Source: Gallionella sp.
GTDB lineage: Bacteria; Pseudomonadota; Gammaproteobacteria; Burkholderiales; Gallionellaceae
Assembly (NCBI GenBank): GCA_030681375.1
Contig: JAUXWM010000035.1
Span: 54,627 to 118,626 of the forward strand
Direction: 5' to 3'
DNA length: 64,000 nt
Under the pieces are notes generated by a model, which was given only the letters and a program-made list of their open reading frames with translations, was not told the origin of the DNA and ran no database searches. The translations under genes and the position numbers were made by a program. Within the stretch, counting starts at the first letter, position 1. Each line of letters opens with the position of its first letter. Shown here one piece after another: positions 1 through 8,346 of this stretch.

Positions 1-1920
1 GAGCGCGCCGGAATCGAAAGCTGCCAGTTTAGGTATTTCGCGCACCACCGTGCGCGTCATCTTGGGCGGTTTGCCGAGCAATACCGACAGCGGCATGTTG
101 ACCGGATCGTTATCGAACTCGGTGTCATGCACGATGATCTGGTCTTCCTCAATGGCGACGCCGACCACCGCAAACGGACAGCGCTCGCGCTCGCAGAAGG
201 CGCGGAATTCATCCAGACGTTCGGGCGCGATGGCCAGCACATAACGTTCCTGAGATTCGTTGCACCATATCTGTCTGGGTGACATACCCGTCTCGTCCAG
301 CGGGATCTTGCGCAACTCAAAGTTCGCGCCACGCCCGCCGCCATGCACCAGTTCCGGCAAGGCATTGGACATACCGCCCGCACCGACATCGTGTATCGAC
401 AGAATGGGATTATCAGCACCCAACTGCCAGCAACGGTCTATCACTTCCTGCGCGCGACGCTGCATCTCAGGGTTGCCGCGCTGTACGGAATCGAAGTCCA
501 GATTTTCGGCATTGCTGCCGGTATCCATGCTCGATGCCGCACCGCCACCCAACCCGATCAGCATGCCCGGCCCGCCCAGATGCACCACCAACGCGCCCAC
601 CGGCAGATCGTGCTTGTGCGTATGAATCGCCGCGATGCTGCCCACACCGCCCGCCAGCATGATGGGCTTGTGGTAGCCGCGCATCTCGCCGCCGACATTC
701 TCTTCGAAGGTGCGGAAATAGCCGGTCAGATTCGGGCGGCCGAATTCATTGTTGAATGCCGCACCACCTAACGGACCGTCCAGCATAATCTGCAAGGCGG
801 TGACGATGCGGGAAGGTTTACCGTATGAGTCAGAAACCCCGTCCTGCGGGCGAGAGGAATAACTTTCCCAAGGCTGCTCAAAACCGGGGATATTCAAATT
901 GGATACCGAGAAACCGGTCAGACCGGCCTTGGGACGTGAGCCGATGCCGGTCGCGCCCTCGTCGCGTATCTCGCCGCCCGAGCCTGTCGCCGCACCGGCA
1001 AACGGGGCAATTGCGGTCGGATGGTTGTGCGTCTCCACCTTCATCAGTGTGTGCGTCAATTCCTCGCTGAATTTATAGCTACCGTCGGCACGCGGATAAA
1101 AACGGTCGATACGCGCTCCGCTTATCACCGACGAATTGTCGGAATAAGCGACCACCGTACCCTCGGGGCTGACCTTGTGGGTGTTGCGTATCATGCCGAA
1201 CAGCGACATATCCTGCACGACACCGTCTATCACCCAGTCGGCATTAAAAATCTTGTGGCGGCAATGCTCGGAATTGGCCTGCGCGAACATCATCAGCTCG
1301 ACATCGGTCGGATTGCGTTTGAGCTTGCGGAAGTTTTCCACCAGATATTCGATTTCATCCTGCGACAGCGCCAGCCCCATTTCGCGGTTGGCTGCGGCGA
1401 GAGCCTCGCAGCCGCCCTGCAATACATCCACCGTGGTCAGCGGTTGCGGCGCACCGTGACCGAATATTTTGTCTGCCGCATCGTCAATTGCGACCAGCAC
1501 CGACTCCGTCATGCGGTCATGCAACAAGGGCAGCACTGCGGCGCGATCGGCCTCACTCAACCCATTTCCGCTGCGGGTCGCGAGGTAATATTGCACGCCG
1601 CGCTCGATGCGCTGCACACCGGTCAAACCGCAATGCTGCGCAATATCAGTCGCCTTGGTGGACCAGGGTGAAATCGTGCCCAGACGCGGCACTACCAGCA
1701 CGCGTTCGCCCGCGGGTTCGTCCGCGAGTTTACCCAGACCCAGCACTTTATCCAGCAGAACGGCTTGCGCGCGGTCCAGCTTCGCGCCTTGCAGCGCGCT
1801 GAAATAGCAATGGCGCGCTTCGATGACAACGACCTCGGGCGCGACGGCGCTCAAGGCGAGGCGTAATTTTTCCAGACGAAATGTAGATAGGGCTGAACTG
1901 CCGACAGAGACTTTGAACAT
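1..1920 (-). CDS. purL: Phosphoribosylformylglycinamidine synthase, N-terminal 640 residues (partial)
   Basis: The minus-strand reading frame is open from ATG 1920 to the left edge, so the C-terminal part (including the glutaminase domain of the long-form enzyme) lies outside the window. PurL makes FGAM from FGAR, glutamine and ATP in de novo purine synthesis. The translation starts [12 protein letters not shown]. It carries the linker-domain segment with [15 protein letters not shown], then [19 protein letters not shown] and the glycine-rich [11 protein letters not shown] stretch of the FGAM synthase ATP-binding fold. These are characteristic of the roughly 1300-residue single-chain proteobacterial enzyme. 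It is divergent from nnrD, with 74 bp between the two starts. purF, another purine gene, is at 13132-14658. Confidence 0.97.
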   Translation of the reverse strand, partial: MFKVSVGSSALSTFRLEKLRLALSAVAPEVVVIEARHCYFSALQGAKLDRAQAVLLDKVLGLGKLADEPAGERVLVVPRLGTISPWSTKATDIAQHCGLTGVQRIERGVQYYLATRSGNGLSEADRAAVLPLLHDRMTESVLVAIDDAADKIFGHGAPQPLTTVDVLQGGCEALAAANREMGLALSQDEIEYLVENFRKLKRNPTDVELMMFAQANSEHCRHKIFNADWVIDGVVQDMSLFGMIRNTHKVSPEGTVVAYSDNSSVISGARIDRFYPRADGSYKFSEELTHTLMKVETHNHPTAIAPFAGAATGSGGEIRDEGATGIGSRPKAGLTGFSVSNLNIPGFEQPWESYSSRPQDGVSDSYGKPSRIVTALQIMLDGPLGGAAFNNEFGRPNLTGYFRTFEENVGGEMRGYHKPIMLAGGVGSIAAIHTHKHDLPVGALVVHLGGPGMLIGLGGGAASSMDTGSNAENLDFDSVQRGNPEMQRRAQEVIDRCWQLGADNPILSIHDVGAGGMSNALPELVHGGGRGANFELRKIPLDETGMSPRQIWCNESQERYVLAIAPERLDEFRAFCERERCPFAVVGVAIEEDQIIVHDTEFDNDPVNMPLSVLLGKPPKMTRTVVREIPKLAAFDSGAL

Positions 1921-1994
1921 GACGGTGACGGTGAGTATAAAATTCGGGACGCGATTATACTATGCCCTGCCACTAACATTCGCTACAGAACGCC

Positions 1995-2876
1995 ATGAGT
2001 TCACCGATTACCGTCATCACGCAGCAACAGGCCGCCTCACGACTGAGGGCGCGCCCGCTCGACAGCCACAAGGGAAATTTTGGCACGGCGGGCGTCATCG
2101 GCGGCGCGGCGGGCATGACAGGCGCAGCACTGCTGGCAGCTCGCGCCGCGCTCAAGCTGGGCGCGGGTTGCGTGCATGTAGGCCTGCTGACGGACAACGC
2201 ACAGTCAGTGGATTATATGCAGCCGGAATTGATGATACATGACGCAGCAGCACTACCGCCCTGCACCGTGCTGGCAATCGGCTGCGGCATGGGGCGCGGC
2301 ATGACCGCACAAAAACAGCTGTACGATGCGCTGCACAGCGAGGCCGCACTGGTGCTGGATGCGGATGCGCTGAATATTCTCGCGCAGCGTCCCGACCTTC
2401 ACGCCCTGCTGCGAGCACGCGACAGCGCAACCGTACTCACGCCGCATCCGGGTGAAGCCGCGCGATTACTCAATTGCAGCAGCGCAGAAGTACAGGCAGA
2501 TCGCGCAGCATCCGCGCAAAAACTTAATCTCATGTTTGGCTGTGCACTGGTGCTCAAAGGTGCCGACAGCCTGTGCATCACCCGCGACGGACAAATATTC
2601 GTGAACACCACCGGCAACTCCGGCATGAGCGCCCCCGGCATGGGCGATGTGCTGACCGGCATGATTGCCGCCTTCATCGCACAGGGACTGAGCGCTAATG
2701 ACGCGCTGTTGCTGGCGGTACACCTGCACGGTGCGGCGGGCGACGCGCTGGGGGCACAGGGCATCGCCATCGGCATGACCGCCACGGAAGTCACCGATCA
2801 GGCGCGCCTGCTATTAAATATATGGACACCCCACACAACACAATCCACGTGGGCACGCTGTGCCCACCCTACCTAA
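1995..2876 (+). CDS. nnrD: ADP-dependent NAD(P)H-hydrate dehydratase, stand-alone
   Basis: The protein dehydrates the damaged S-form of NAD(P)H hydrate back to NAD(P)H using ADP. Visible landmarks are GNFGTAGVIGGAAGMTGAA near residues 28-46, LDADALNIL, TPHPGEAARLL, LKGADS and the C-terminal NTTGNSGMSAPGMGDVLTG motif with its catalytic Asp, typical of the ribokinase-like YjeF_C/CARKD family. The epimerase domain (YjeF_N/NnrE), fused in E. coli, is absent, so this is the dehydratase alone (293 residues). The last eight or so codons (reading STWARCAHPT) are contributed by a GC-rich palindromic repeat that begins before the stop, so the C-terminal tail is probably not ancestral. The start ATG 1995 follows a short divergent promoter region shared with purL. 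Confidence 0.93.
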   Translation: MSSPITVITQQQAASRLRARPLDSHKGNFGTAGVIGGAAGMTGAALLAARAALKLGAGCVHVGLLTDNAQSVDYMQPELMIHDAAALPPCTVLAIGCGMGRGMTAQKQLYDALHSEAALVLDADALNILAQRPDLHALLRARDSATVLTPHPGEAARLLNCSSAEVQADRAASAQKLNLMFGCALVLKGADSLCITRDGQIFVNTTGNSGMSAPGMGDVLTGMIAAFIAQGLSANDALLLAVHLHGAAGDALGAQGIAIGMTATEVTDQARLLLNIWTPHTTQSTWARCAHPT

Positions 2877-2910
2877 CTCAATCCGCGTGGGCACGCTGTG
2901 CCCACCCTAC
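2841..2910. repeat. Two copies of a GC-rich palindromic repeat (period 38 bp)
   Basis: The palindromic core GTGGGCACgctGTGCCCAC followed by CCTAC occurs at 2849-2872 and again at 2887-2910. Each copy is preceded by CAATCC(A/G)C. The first copy overlaps the last codons of nnrD. A diverged copy lies at the end of accD (17223-17249). The core can fold as a stem of 8 bp with a 3-nt loop. There is no T-tract, so it is not a classic terminator. Confidence 0.85.
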
Positions 2911-2942
2911 TACTCACCACTTACCACTCACCACTTACCACC
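2911..2942. repeat. Short heptamer array (CACTCAC/CACTTAC)
   Basis: Four to five 7-bp units alternate CACTCAC and CACTTAC and run directly up to the ATG at 2943. The units are the same as those of the longer arrays at 27540-27623 and 43952-44056. The array replaces the expected Shine-Dalgarno region of the next gene. Confidence 0.8.
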
Positions 2943-3698
2943 ATGACCACACCTATCGACATTTCTGAACAAGCCGGCGTGCGCTATCTGCATTTTGGCT
3001 CAAGCTGGGTACAAGGCGCGATGCGCATTGCCCGCCCGTGGAACCTGGAACTGGAATATACCCGCGAAATGATGGCCTCGCTGCTGTTGCGCGACGAGAC
3101 ACGCTGGCCGCGCAAAGTGCTGCTGATTGGTCTGGGCGCAGCCTCGCTGACCAAGTTTCTATATCGTTACCGCCCGCTGGCGCATCTGACCATCGTCGAG
3201 ATAGAACCGGCCGTAGTCGCCGCTGCCAAACATTTTTTCAAACTGCCGGAAGATGACAAACGCATCCATCTGTTGGTCGGCTGCGGCGCTGAATTTGTGC
3301 TGAGCACAGACAAAAAATTTGACCTGATACTGGTGGATGGCTTCAACGAACACGCCCACCCCGGCGAATTGAACAGCCTGCCTTTCTATCAGGCCTGCCG
3401 CAGCCACTTGAGCGACCAGGGCGTTATGGCGGTCAATCTGCTCGGCCTATGCAAAGGCGTGCTGGGCGGTTTCACCCATATTCTCGATGCCTTCGACGGA
3501 CGCGCGCTGATGTTTCCTTCCTGCGAGAGCGGCAATACCATTGCCTTTGCCGCCGAGGGCGAGACTATCAGCATTAATCTGGACGATCTGAAAGAGAATG
3601 CCGAGGCCTTCAGGGAAGAAACCGGCCTGAACCTGCTGCCGACGCTGACGCGATTGGCACAGGCCAAGACCTGCGCGAACGACACGCTGGTTATCTAA
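2943..3698 (+). CDS. Spermidine synthase-like aminopropyltransferase/methyltransferase fold protein
   Basis: 251 residues. The Rossmann-fold SAM/dcSAM-binding core is seen as KVLLIGLGAASLTKFLYRY (around residues 58-76), the acidic loop TIVEIEPAVV and DLILVDGFNEHAHPGEL, the order found in SpeE-type polyamine synthases. Stand-alone relatives of this kind are common in beta- and gammaproteobacteria and often lack proven aminopropyl transfer, so the substrate is open. I place the start at ATG 2943 (MTTPIDISEQ). An upstream in-frame ATG at 2898 would translate the heptamer repeat (PLLTTYHSPLTT) and is unlikely. No good Shine-Dalgarno is visible, because the repeat array sits immediately upstream. 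Confidence 0.8.
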   Translation: MTTPIDISEQAGVRYLHFGSSWVQGAMRIARPWNLELEYTREMMASLLLRDETRWPRKVLLIGLGAASLTKFLYRYRPLAHLTIVEIEPAVVAAAKHFFKLPEDDKRIHLLVGCGAEFVLSTDKKFDLILVDGFNEHAHPGELNSLPFYQACRSHLSDQGVMAVNLLGLCKGVLGGFTHILDAFDGRALMFPSCESGNTIAFAAEGETISINLDDLKENAEAFREETGLNLLPTLTRLAQAKTCANDTLVI

Positions 3699-3761
3699 CC
3701 AGGAAAAATACAATACGGGTGTTTTTTGTTTTAGCATACACACTCACTTCAGGAGAGAGCC

Positions 3762-4436
3762 ATGCTACGTATCATCATGCTGTGCAGTCTTTGGTCTTTC
3801 GGCATTTCGGCCCATGCCGAAACGGAAGCCTATAACCGCGTGGATTTCCAGGTCGAAGCCGCGCGTGAAGTCGCCAATGACCTGCTGGTCACCCGCCTGA
3901 GCGCTGATATTCAGGACAAACAGCCGTCTCATGTCGCGCAGCAGCTCAATACCGCACTGAACGACGCACTCAGACTGTCCGCCTCGTTCGCTACCGTCAA
4001 GACAAGCAGCGGCAATCAGCGCACCTATCCAGTGTATGGAAAAAACAATCAGATCAGCGCTTGGCGCGGTCATGGCGAGATTCAGCTGGAGAGCCGTGAT
4101 TTCAAGGCGGCGAGCGAGCTGATCATGCAGTTGCAATCCACGCTGCAACTGGGCAGCGTGGAATTCACGATCGCACAGGATACCCGCAGTCAGATTGAGA
4201 ATGAACTAATCTCTGTCGCCATCAAAGCCTTTCAGAACCGCGCCGTAGCGATACAGGCCGCCGTCGGCGCAAAATCTTACAAGATCGTGCGTTTTGCCAT
4301 CAACAGCGGCGGCGGCATGCCACTGCCGATGATGCGCAGCTCCGCACTGTCAGATAGCGCGATACCGGTGCCGGAGTTTGCCGGTGGCGAATCGCGCATG
4401 ACGGTGCAGGTCAACGGCACGATAGAATTGCAGTAA
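3762..4436 (+). CDS. Periplasmic SIMPL-domain (DUF541) protein
   Basis: 224 residues with a clear Sec signal peptide (MLRIIMLCSLWSFGISAHA, cleavage likely after AHA). The mature part starts VDFQVEAAREVANDLLVTRLSAD and later has SRDFKAASELIMQLQ and the C-terminal RMTVQVNGTIELQ, the layout of SIMPL/DUF541 proteins (YggE-like family). These are periplasmic or outer-membrane-facing proteins with loosely defined roles in stress tolerance. A strong AGGAGAGAG Shine-Dalgarno precedes ATG 3762. It is followed 27 bp later by lemA on the same strand, suggesting co-transcription. Confidence 0.85.
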   Translation: MLRIIMLCSLWSFGISAHAETEAYNRVDFQVEAAREVANDLLVTRLSADIQDKQPSHVAQQLNTALNDALRLSASFATVKTSSGNQRTYPVYGKNNQISAWRGHGEIQLESRDFKAASELIMQLQSTLQLGSVEFTIAQDTRSQIENELISVAIKAFQNRAVAIQAAVGAKSYKIVRFAINSGGGMPLPMMRSSALSDSAIPVPEFAGGESRMTVQVNGTIELQ

Positions 4437-4463
4437 GGTCTTAGTCAGTCACAAGGAGCGAAC

Positions 4464-5030
4464 ATGAGTACACTGATTTTTCTTGGCTTGGTAGCCGTGG
4501 TCATTTTCTACGGCATCAACCTGTACAACCATCTGGTCAATATCAAACATGCGGTGTCCAAGGCATGGGCGAATATCGACGTGTTGCTCAAGCAGCGCCA
4601 TGACGAACTGCCCAAGCTGGTGGAAGTCTGCAAGCAATACAAGGAATTCGAGCAGAGCACGCTGCAAAAAGTGATCGAAGCGCGTTCACAAGTGCAATCC
4701 GCACGCGAACGTCAGGACATTGGCGCACTAGGCCAGGCGGAAGACATGTTGCGCGCCGGACTGGGCGGCATCTTTGCCGTGGCGGAAGCCTATCCGGAAC
4801 TCAAAACCAATGAGAATTTCATGCAGTTGCAAACGCGCATAACCGGCCTGGAGAATGGCATCGCAGACCGTCGCGAGCTGTACAACGAGTCGGTCAATAT
4901 CTACAACGTAGGCATCGAACAGTTTCCCGCCACACTGATCGCCAATATGTTCCGTTATCAAGCCAAACCGCTGTTGGAATTCTCCGGTAGCGAGAAAGCC
5001 GATGTGGACATGAAATCGCTGTTCGGTTAA
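4464..5030 (+). CDS. lemA: LemA family membrane protein
   Basis: 188 residues. A single N-terminal transmembrane segment (LIFLGLVAVVIFYGINLY) is followed by NHLVNIKHAVSKAWANIDVLLKQRHDELPKLVE, the diagnostic LemA start, and long helices ending with the conserved FPATLIANMFRY stretch. The N-terminus is predicted outside, with a soluble helical bundle. The cellular role of LemA proteins is not established; they are widespread and often sit beside GIDE-type E3-ligase-like membrane proteins, as here (next gene 7 bp downstream). AAGGAGCG lies before the start. Confidence 0.93.
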   Translation: MSTLIFLGLVAVVIFYGINLYNHLVNIKHAVSKAWANIDVLLKQRHDELPKLVEVCKQYKEFEQSTLQKVIEARSQVQSARERQDIGALGQAEDMLRAGLGGIFAVAEAYPELKTNENFMQLQTRITGLENGIADRRELYNESVNIYNVGIEQFPATLIANMFRYQAKPLLEFSGSEKADVDMKSLFG

Positions 5031-5037
5031 TTCCCCC

Positions 5038-5922
5038 ATGCTGGTTTCCCTGCGCCGCAGCTATGTTCAGCTCATTACCTCCGGCGCGCAGTTGTTGCTG
5101 CTACTCGTCGGCTTCCGTCTGGAATCGCGCGATGGCTGGCTGTATTGCCTTACGCTCATGGCGATAATCAGCGTGTTCGCCTGGCTCTCTTCGCTGAACA
5201 GGCTGCGCGCGATCCGTGACACCCCCACATCGAAAGTCGCCTCCGCCGCCCAGGGCTATGTGGAACTGACCGGGCGCGGCGAACCCTTCGGCGAACCGCC
5301 TTTGATAAGCCGACTGAGGCAACTCCCCTGTCTGTGGTATCGCTACAAAGTGGAGCGGCGCACCTCAAAAAATAAATGGGTCACGGAAGACAGTGGAGAG
5401 AGCGAAGATTCGTTCCTGTTGCGCGATGACAGCGGCGTATGCGTGATCGACCCGGAGCAAGCCGAAATAACAACGCAGCACCGTGATCGCTGGCATGAAG
5501 GGAATCATCGCTACACCGAGTGGAAACTGATCAGGCATGACAAGCTCTATGTCATCGGGGAATTTCGCACCCAGAGCGGCATAATCGAATCCGCTAACCG
5601 CGCCGATCTGGGCGCGCTACTGGCAGAATGGAAAAAAGACATGCCGACCTTGCACCAACGCTTTGACCTGAACAAGGATGGTGAGCTGAGCATGGACGAA
5701 TGGCTGCTCGCCCGGCAAGCCGCCAAACGCGAGCTGGCCATCACGCAGCAACAAGCCGGCGCGCTGTCCGATATGCACATTATCGGCATGCCCCGCGACG
5801 GCAAATTATTCCTGATCAGTAATCTCAACCCGGAGAAGCTATCGCGCCGCTACCTGCTCTGGGCCTGGGCACATCTGACCATTTTCTTCGGTGCCTTGGT
5901 CGGCATCGGCCGGGTATGGTAG
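5038..5922 (+). CDS. GIDE-type membrane protein with an EF-hand loop
   Basis: 294 residues. There are hydrophobic segments near the N-terminus (residues about 15-45) and at the C-terminus (YLLWAWAHLTIFFGALVGIG). The middle region (GEPFGEPPLISRLRQLPCLWYRYKVE ... VIDPEQAEI) resembles the GIDE/E3-ligase-like domain that accompanies LemA in many bacteria; no RING finger is present. A canonical 12-residue calcium-binding EF-hand loop, DLNKDGELSMDE, occupies residues 210-221, an uncommon addition. It starts 7 bp after lemA and is probably translated from the same message. Function is unknown; membrane stress or protein turnover are guesses from the domain family only. Confidence 0.75.
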   Translation: MLVSLRRSYVQLITSGAQLLLLLVGFRLESRDGWLYCLTLMAIISVFAWLSSLNRLRAIRDTPTSKVASAAQGYVELTGRGEPFGEPPLISRLRQLPCLWYRYKVERRTSKNKWVTEDSGESEDSFLLRDDSGVCVIDPEQAEITTQHRDRWHEGNHRYTEWKLIRHDKLYVIGEFRTQSGIIESANRADLGALLAEWKKDMPTLHQRFDLNKDGELSMDEWLLARQAAKRELAITQQQAGALSDMHIIGMPRDGKLFLISNLNPEKLSRRYLLWAWAHLTIFFGALVGIGRVW

Positions 5923-6196
5923 CGCGGCTATTGTTACCATTTCAGGTGAGCATCACTTAACAAACGGCCACACCGAGCCTCAACAACATCTGGTTTTAAT
6001 TTGAAATGGATACACGCCAAAAAACAGGCAGCCGGACTAAATCTCTTAAAGAGCATAGGCTTAGCGCGTGTACCCACATAAGTACCCACAACCTTATCCA
6101 CACATTTTGTGGGTAAATATACGCATGAACATGATGCCCCGGTTCACGCCGGATTAGAAAATCTCAAAGCAGCGAAGTGGCCGCCTTGTATATGCG
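5923..6196. other. Convergent intergenic region with TACCCACA repeats
   Basis: This 274-bp stretch lies between two convergent genes. It holds two direct copies of TACCCACA (6071-6078, 6083-6090) and one inverted copy TGTGGGTA (6108-6115). The last two extend to a 9-bp inverted repeat TACCCACAA/TTGTGGGTA around a 15-nt loop. The loop contains a perfect DnaA-box sequence TTATCCACA (6094-6102). No open frame or T-tract terminator is convincing. Confidence 0.55.
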
Positions 6197-7102
6197 TTAT
6201 TTTTGCGTCTTCACTATGCTCATCGCCGTGGCCACCATCGCGCCCATGTCCGCCAGATTACCCGGCAGAATCAAGGTATTACCTTCCTTGGCCACATTGC
6301 CGAATGCTTCCACATACTTTTCCGCCACCTTGAGATTAACCGCATCCATGCCTCCGGGAGACTGGATGGCCAGCGCAACTTGAGAAATGGCCATTGCAGT
6401 GGCCGCCGCAACCGCCTTGATGGCCTCCGCCTCACCCTGTGCGTTGTTAATCGCCGCCTGCTTCTCACCCTCGGAACGCTGAATAAAGGCTTCACGTTCA
6501 CCTGTGGCAATATTGATCTGCTCCTGTTTGCGCCCTTCCGAGGCGGCAATCAGGGCGCGTTTCTCGCGCTCGGCGGTAATCTGCGCCTGCATGGCATGCA
6601 GAATTTCCTTGGGCGGGGTCAGATCCTTGATCTCGTAGCGCAACACCTTCACACCCCAGCTGGTAGCGGCTTCATCCAGTGCCGCAACCACGGCGCGGTT
6701 GATGTCGTCACGTTCCTCGAAAGTCTTGTCCAGCTCCATCTTTCCTATGACGGAACGCAAAGTCGTCTGTGCAAGCTGGGTAATCGCCACAACGTAATTG
6801 CTGGTGCCATAGGAAGCCAGCCGTGGATCGGTCACCTGAAAATACAGAATGCCGTCCACCGTCAGTTGCGTATTGTCCCGGGTAATGCAGACCTGGCTGG
6901 GCACATCGAGCGGGACTTCCTTGAGCATGTGCTTGTAGGCAACCCGATCAATAAACGGGATGACGATATTCAGCCCCGGCAACAACGCCGCATGAAAGCG
7001 CCCCAGGCGCTCGACCACCCATGAATGCTGCTGTGGCACCACCTTGAGTGCCTGGACAATAAAAATAATGGCAGCGACCAGTATAAGCAACGAGATTTCC
7101 AT
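6197..7102 (-). CDS. qmcA: SPFH/stomatin-family membrane protein (paraslipin, QmcA-like)
   Basis: 301 residues. One N-terminal membrane anchor (ISLLILVAAIIFIVQAL) is followed by the SPFH (band 7) domain starting KVVPQQHSWVVERLGRFH. Conserved parts include PGLNIVIPFIDRVAYKHMLKEVPLDVPSQ and DLTPPKEILHAMQAQITAEREKRA, then a long coiled coil. It is the usual partner of NfeD proteins: the nfeD gene lies 17 bp upstream on the same strand, and the pair is thought to organise membrane microdomains. A TAAGGAGG Shine-Dalgarno precedes the start. Confidence 0.92.
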   Translation of the reverse strand: MEISLLILVAAIIFIVQALKVVPQQHSWVVERLGRFHAALLPGLNIVIPFIDRVAYKHMLKEVPLDVPSQVCITRDNTQLTVDGILYFQVTDPRLASYGTSNYVVAITQLAQTTLRSVIGKMELDKTFEERDDINRAVVAALDEAATSWGVKVLRYEIKDLTPPKEILHAMQAQITAEREKRALIAASEGRKQEQINIATGEREAFIQRSEGEKQAAINNAQGEAEAIKAVAAATAMAISQVALAIQSPGGMDAVNLKVAEKYVEAFGNVAKEGNTLILPGNLADMGAMVATAMSIVKTQK

Positions 7103-7119
7103 ATTTCCTCCTTAGGGTG

Positions 7120-7536
7120 TTACGGTTTACGATGCGTCAAAACCAGACTGGAGCCGCGCATCTCCTTGATGTAGAACATTCCTTCGCGTGGCATATCGGC
7201 AGATTCGGGCTCTGCATCCCACGCAGCCCCACGGTATAAAACCCGGGCTGTGCCATTCTCGTGCCAGGTTTCTACCTGCACCGGCTGCCCGACATCCAGA
7301 CTGGCATCAGCCACCTTGTTGAGGTGAGCATTTTTCCATAAACGCAAAACCATCGTGCCGACGACCGTCGCCAGCGCACAAAGCGTCAATTGCCATGCGA
7401 CACCCGCATCCAGCAAGGCGGCGAGCCCCCCTACAGCCATCGCAATGGATAGCACCAGCAAATAGAACGTTCCTGTTGCCATTTCCAGCCCCAGCAATAC
7501 CAAAGCCAACAAAAACCAGTAAATGTAAACTGCCAT
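7120..7536 (-). CDS. NfeD family membrane protein
   Basis: 138 residues. The N-terminal half has three closely spaced hydrophobic segments (YIYWFLLALVLLGLEMATG, FYLLVLSIAMAVGGLAALL and LTLCALATVVGTMVL). The C-terminal half is an OB-fold-like NfeD domain with VGQPVQVETWHENGTARVLYRGAAWDAE. This short form lacks the ClpP-like protease domain of long NfeDs. It is transcribed just ahead of the qmcA-like gene, the standard NfeD/SPFH arrangement. Confidence 0.9.
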   Translation of the reverse strand: MAVYIYWFLLALVLLGLEMATGTFYLLVLSIAMAVGGLAALLDAGVAWQLTLCALATVVGTMVLRLWKNAHLNKVADASLDVGQPVQVETWHENGTARVLYRGAAWDAEPESADMPREGMFYIKEMRGSSLVLTHRKP

Positions 7537-7636
7537 TGCCTTCCCCTATATTTTCAGTGCAACGCCACCTGCCAGAAGTCTGAATATACCAGCAAGCCGG
7601 ACAGGCCATGCAACTTGATGTCCAATTGGACCACAT

Positions 7637-7662
7637 AAAAAAAGGGCACCGCAGTGCCCTTT
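7637..7662 (-). terminator. Intrinsic terminator of the cytochrome b561 gene
   Basis: A perfect 9-bp stem AAAGGGCAC/GTGCCCTTT with loop CGCA (7641-7662) is followed on the minus strand by a run of seven T. It lies 20 bp beyond the stop of the cytochrome b561 gene and separates it from nfeD. Confidence 0.88.
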
Positions 7663-7682
7663 CCTTAATTTCGCCGAAGTGC

Positions 7683-8204
7683 TTATTTGCGACGCAACAT
7701 CATGCGTTCCATCAGACCATCTTTCGTGATGAACTGATGCTTGAGCGCACCCAGAATATGCAAGCCTACCAATACGATCAACACCGTAACCAGCACTTCG
7801 TGTACCTCATGGGCAGGCACACCGGTAAATTTCTGCGGCAACAAACTCGCATCCCCTGCCAGCAATGCCTTGCTTACGTCGCTGGTAAGCACCTGCATCA
7901 TTCCGCTTACCGGCAACAGGAACAGCACCAGATACATCAGGTGATGAATGCCCTTGGCCACTTTGTCCATAAGCGTGTTACCCAGCGGGGCCGGAACGCC
8001 ATCCTTGCTGCGGAACAGCAGACGCACGACCGTCAGCAACAGCACGGCACCGCCCACCAGTGCGTGCGCAATATAGCCAGCCAGAGTCGCACCCTCCTCA
8101 GATTTTCTCAGATCATGCACCGATTCACCCAGAAACCAGGCTGCGACCAGCAGTATCAGAGTCAGCCAATGAACGATCACCATGCGTTTGCTATACTGCG
8201 TCAT
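7683..8204 (-). CDS. Cytochrome b561 family protein
   Basis: 173 residues with four transmembrane helices: MVIVHWLTLILLVAAWFLG, AHALVGGAVLLLTVVRLLF, IHHLMYLVLFLLPVSGMMQVL and VHEVLVTVLIVLVGLHILGALKH. Histidines in helices I (HW), II (AHALVG), III (HHLMY) and IV (GLHILGALKH) are placed as the ligands of the two b-type haems in the YodB/CybB family. These inner-membrane proteins move electrons between quinols and other acceptors; the partner here is unknown. It is a single-gene unit with its own terminator. Confidence 0.93.
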   Translation of the reverse strand: MTQYSKRMVIVHWLTLILLVAAWFLGESVHDLRKSEEGATLAGYIAHALVGGAVLLLTVVRLLFRSKDGVPAPLGNTLMDKVAKGIHHLMYLVLFLLPVSGMMQVLTSDVSKALLAGDASLLPQKFTGVPAHEVHEVLVTVLIVLVGLHILGALKHQFITKDGLMERMMLRRK

Positions 8205-8346
8205 AATATTTTCCCTTTAGGAATTAAAAAAATCTGTCAGATAAGCAATCATCGGACAAGTTCCGTTTTCTTGCACAAATACTGCAATTCACCCGAAACG
8301 CGCACATACCATTGCTGCCACGCCCGCGCTTAACGGGTGTGCAGCA

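Noticed and set aside
6094..6102. Replication origin suggested by a perfect DnaA box
   Set aside because: It is a single box without clustering, AT-rich unwinding element or dnaA/dnaN/gidA neighbours.
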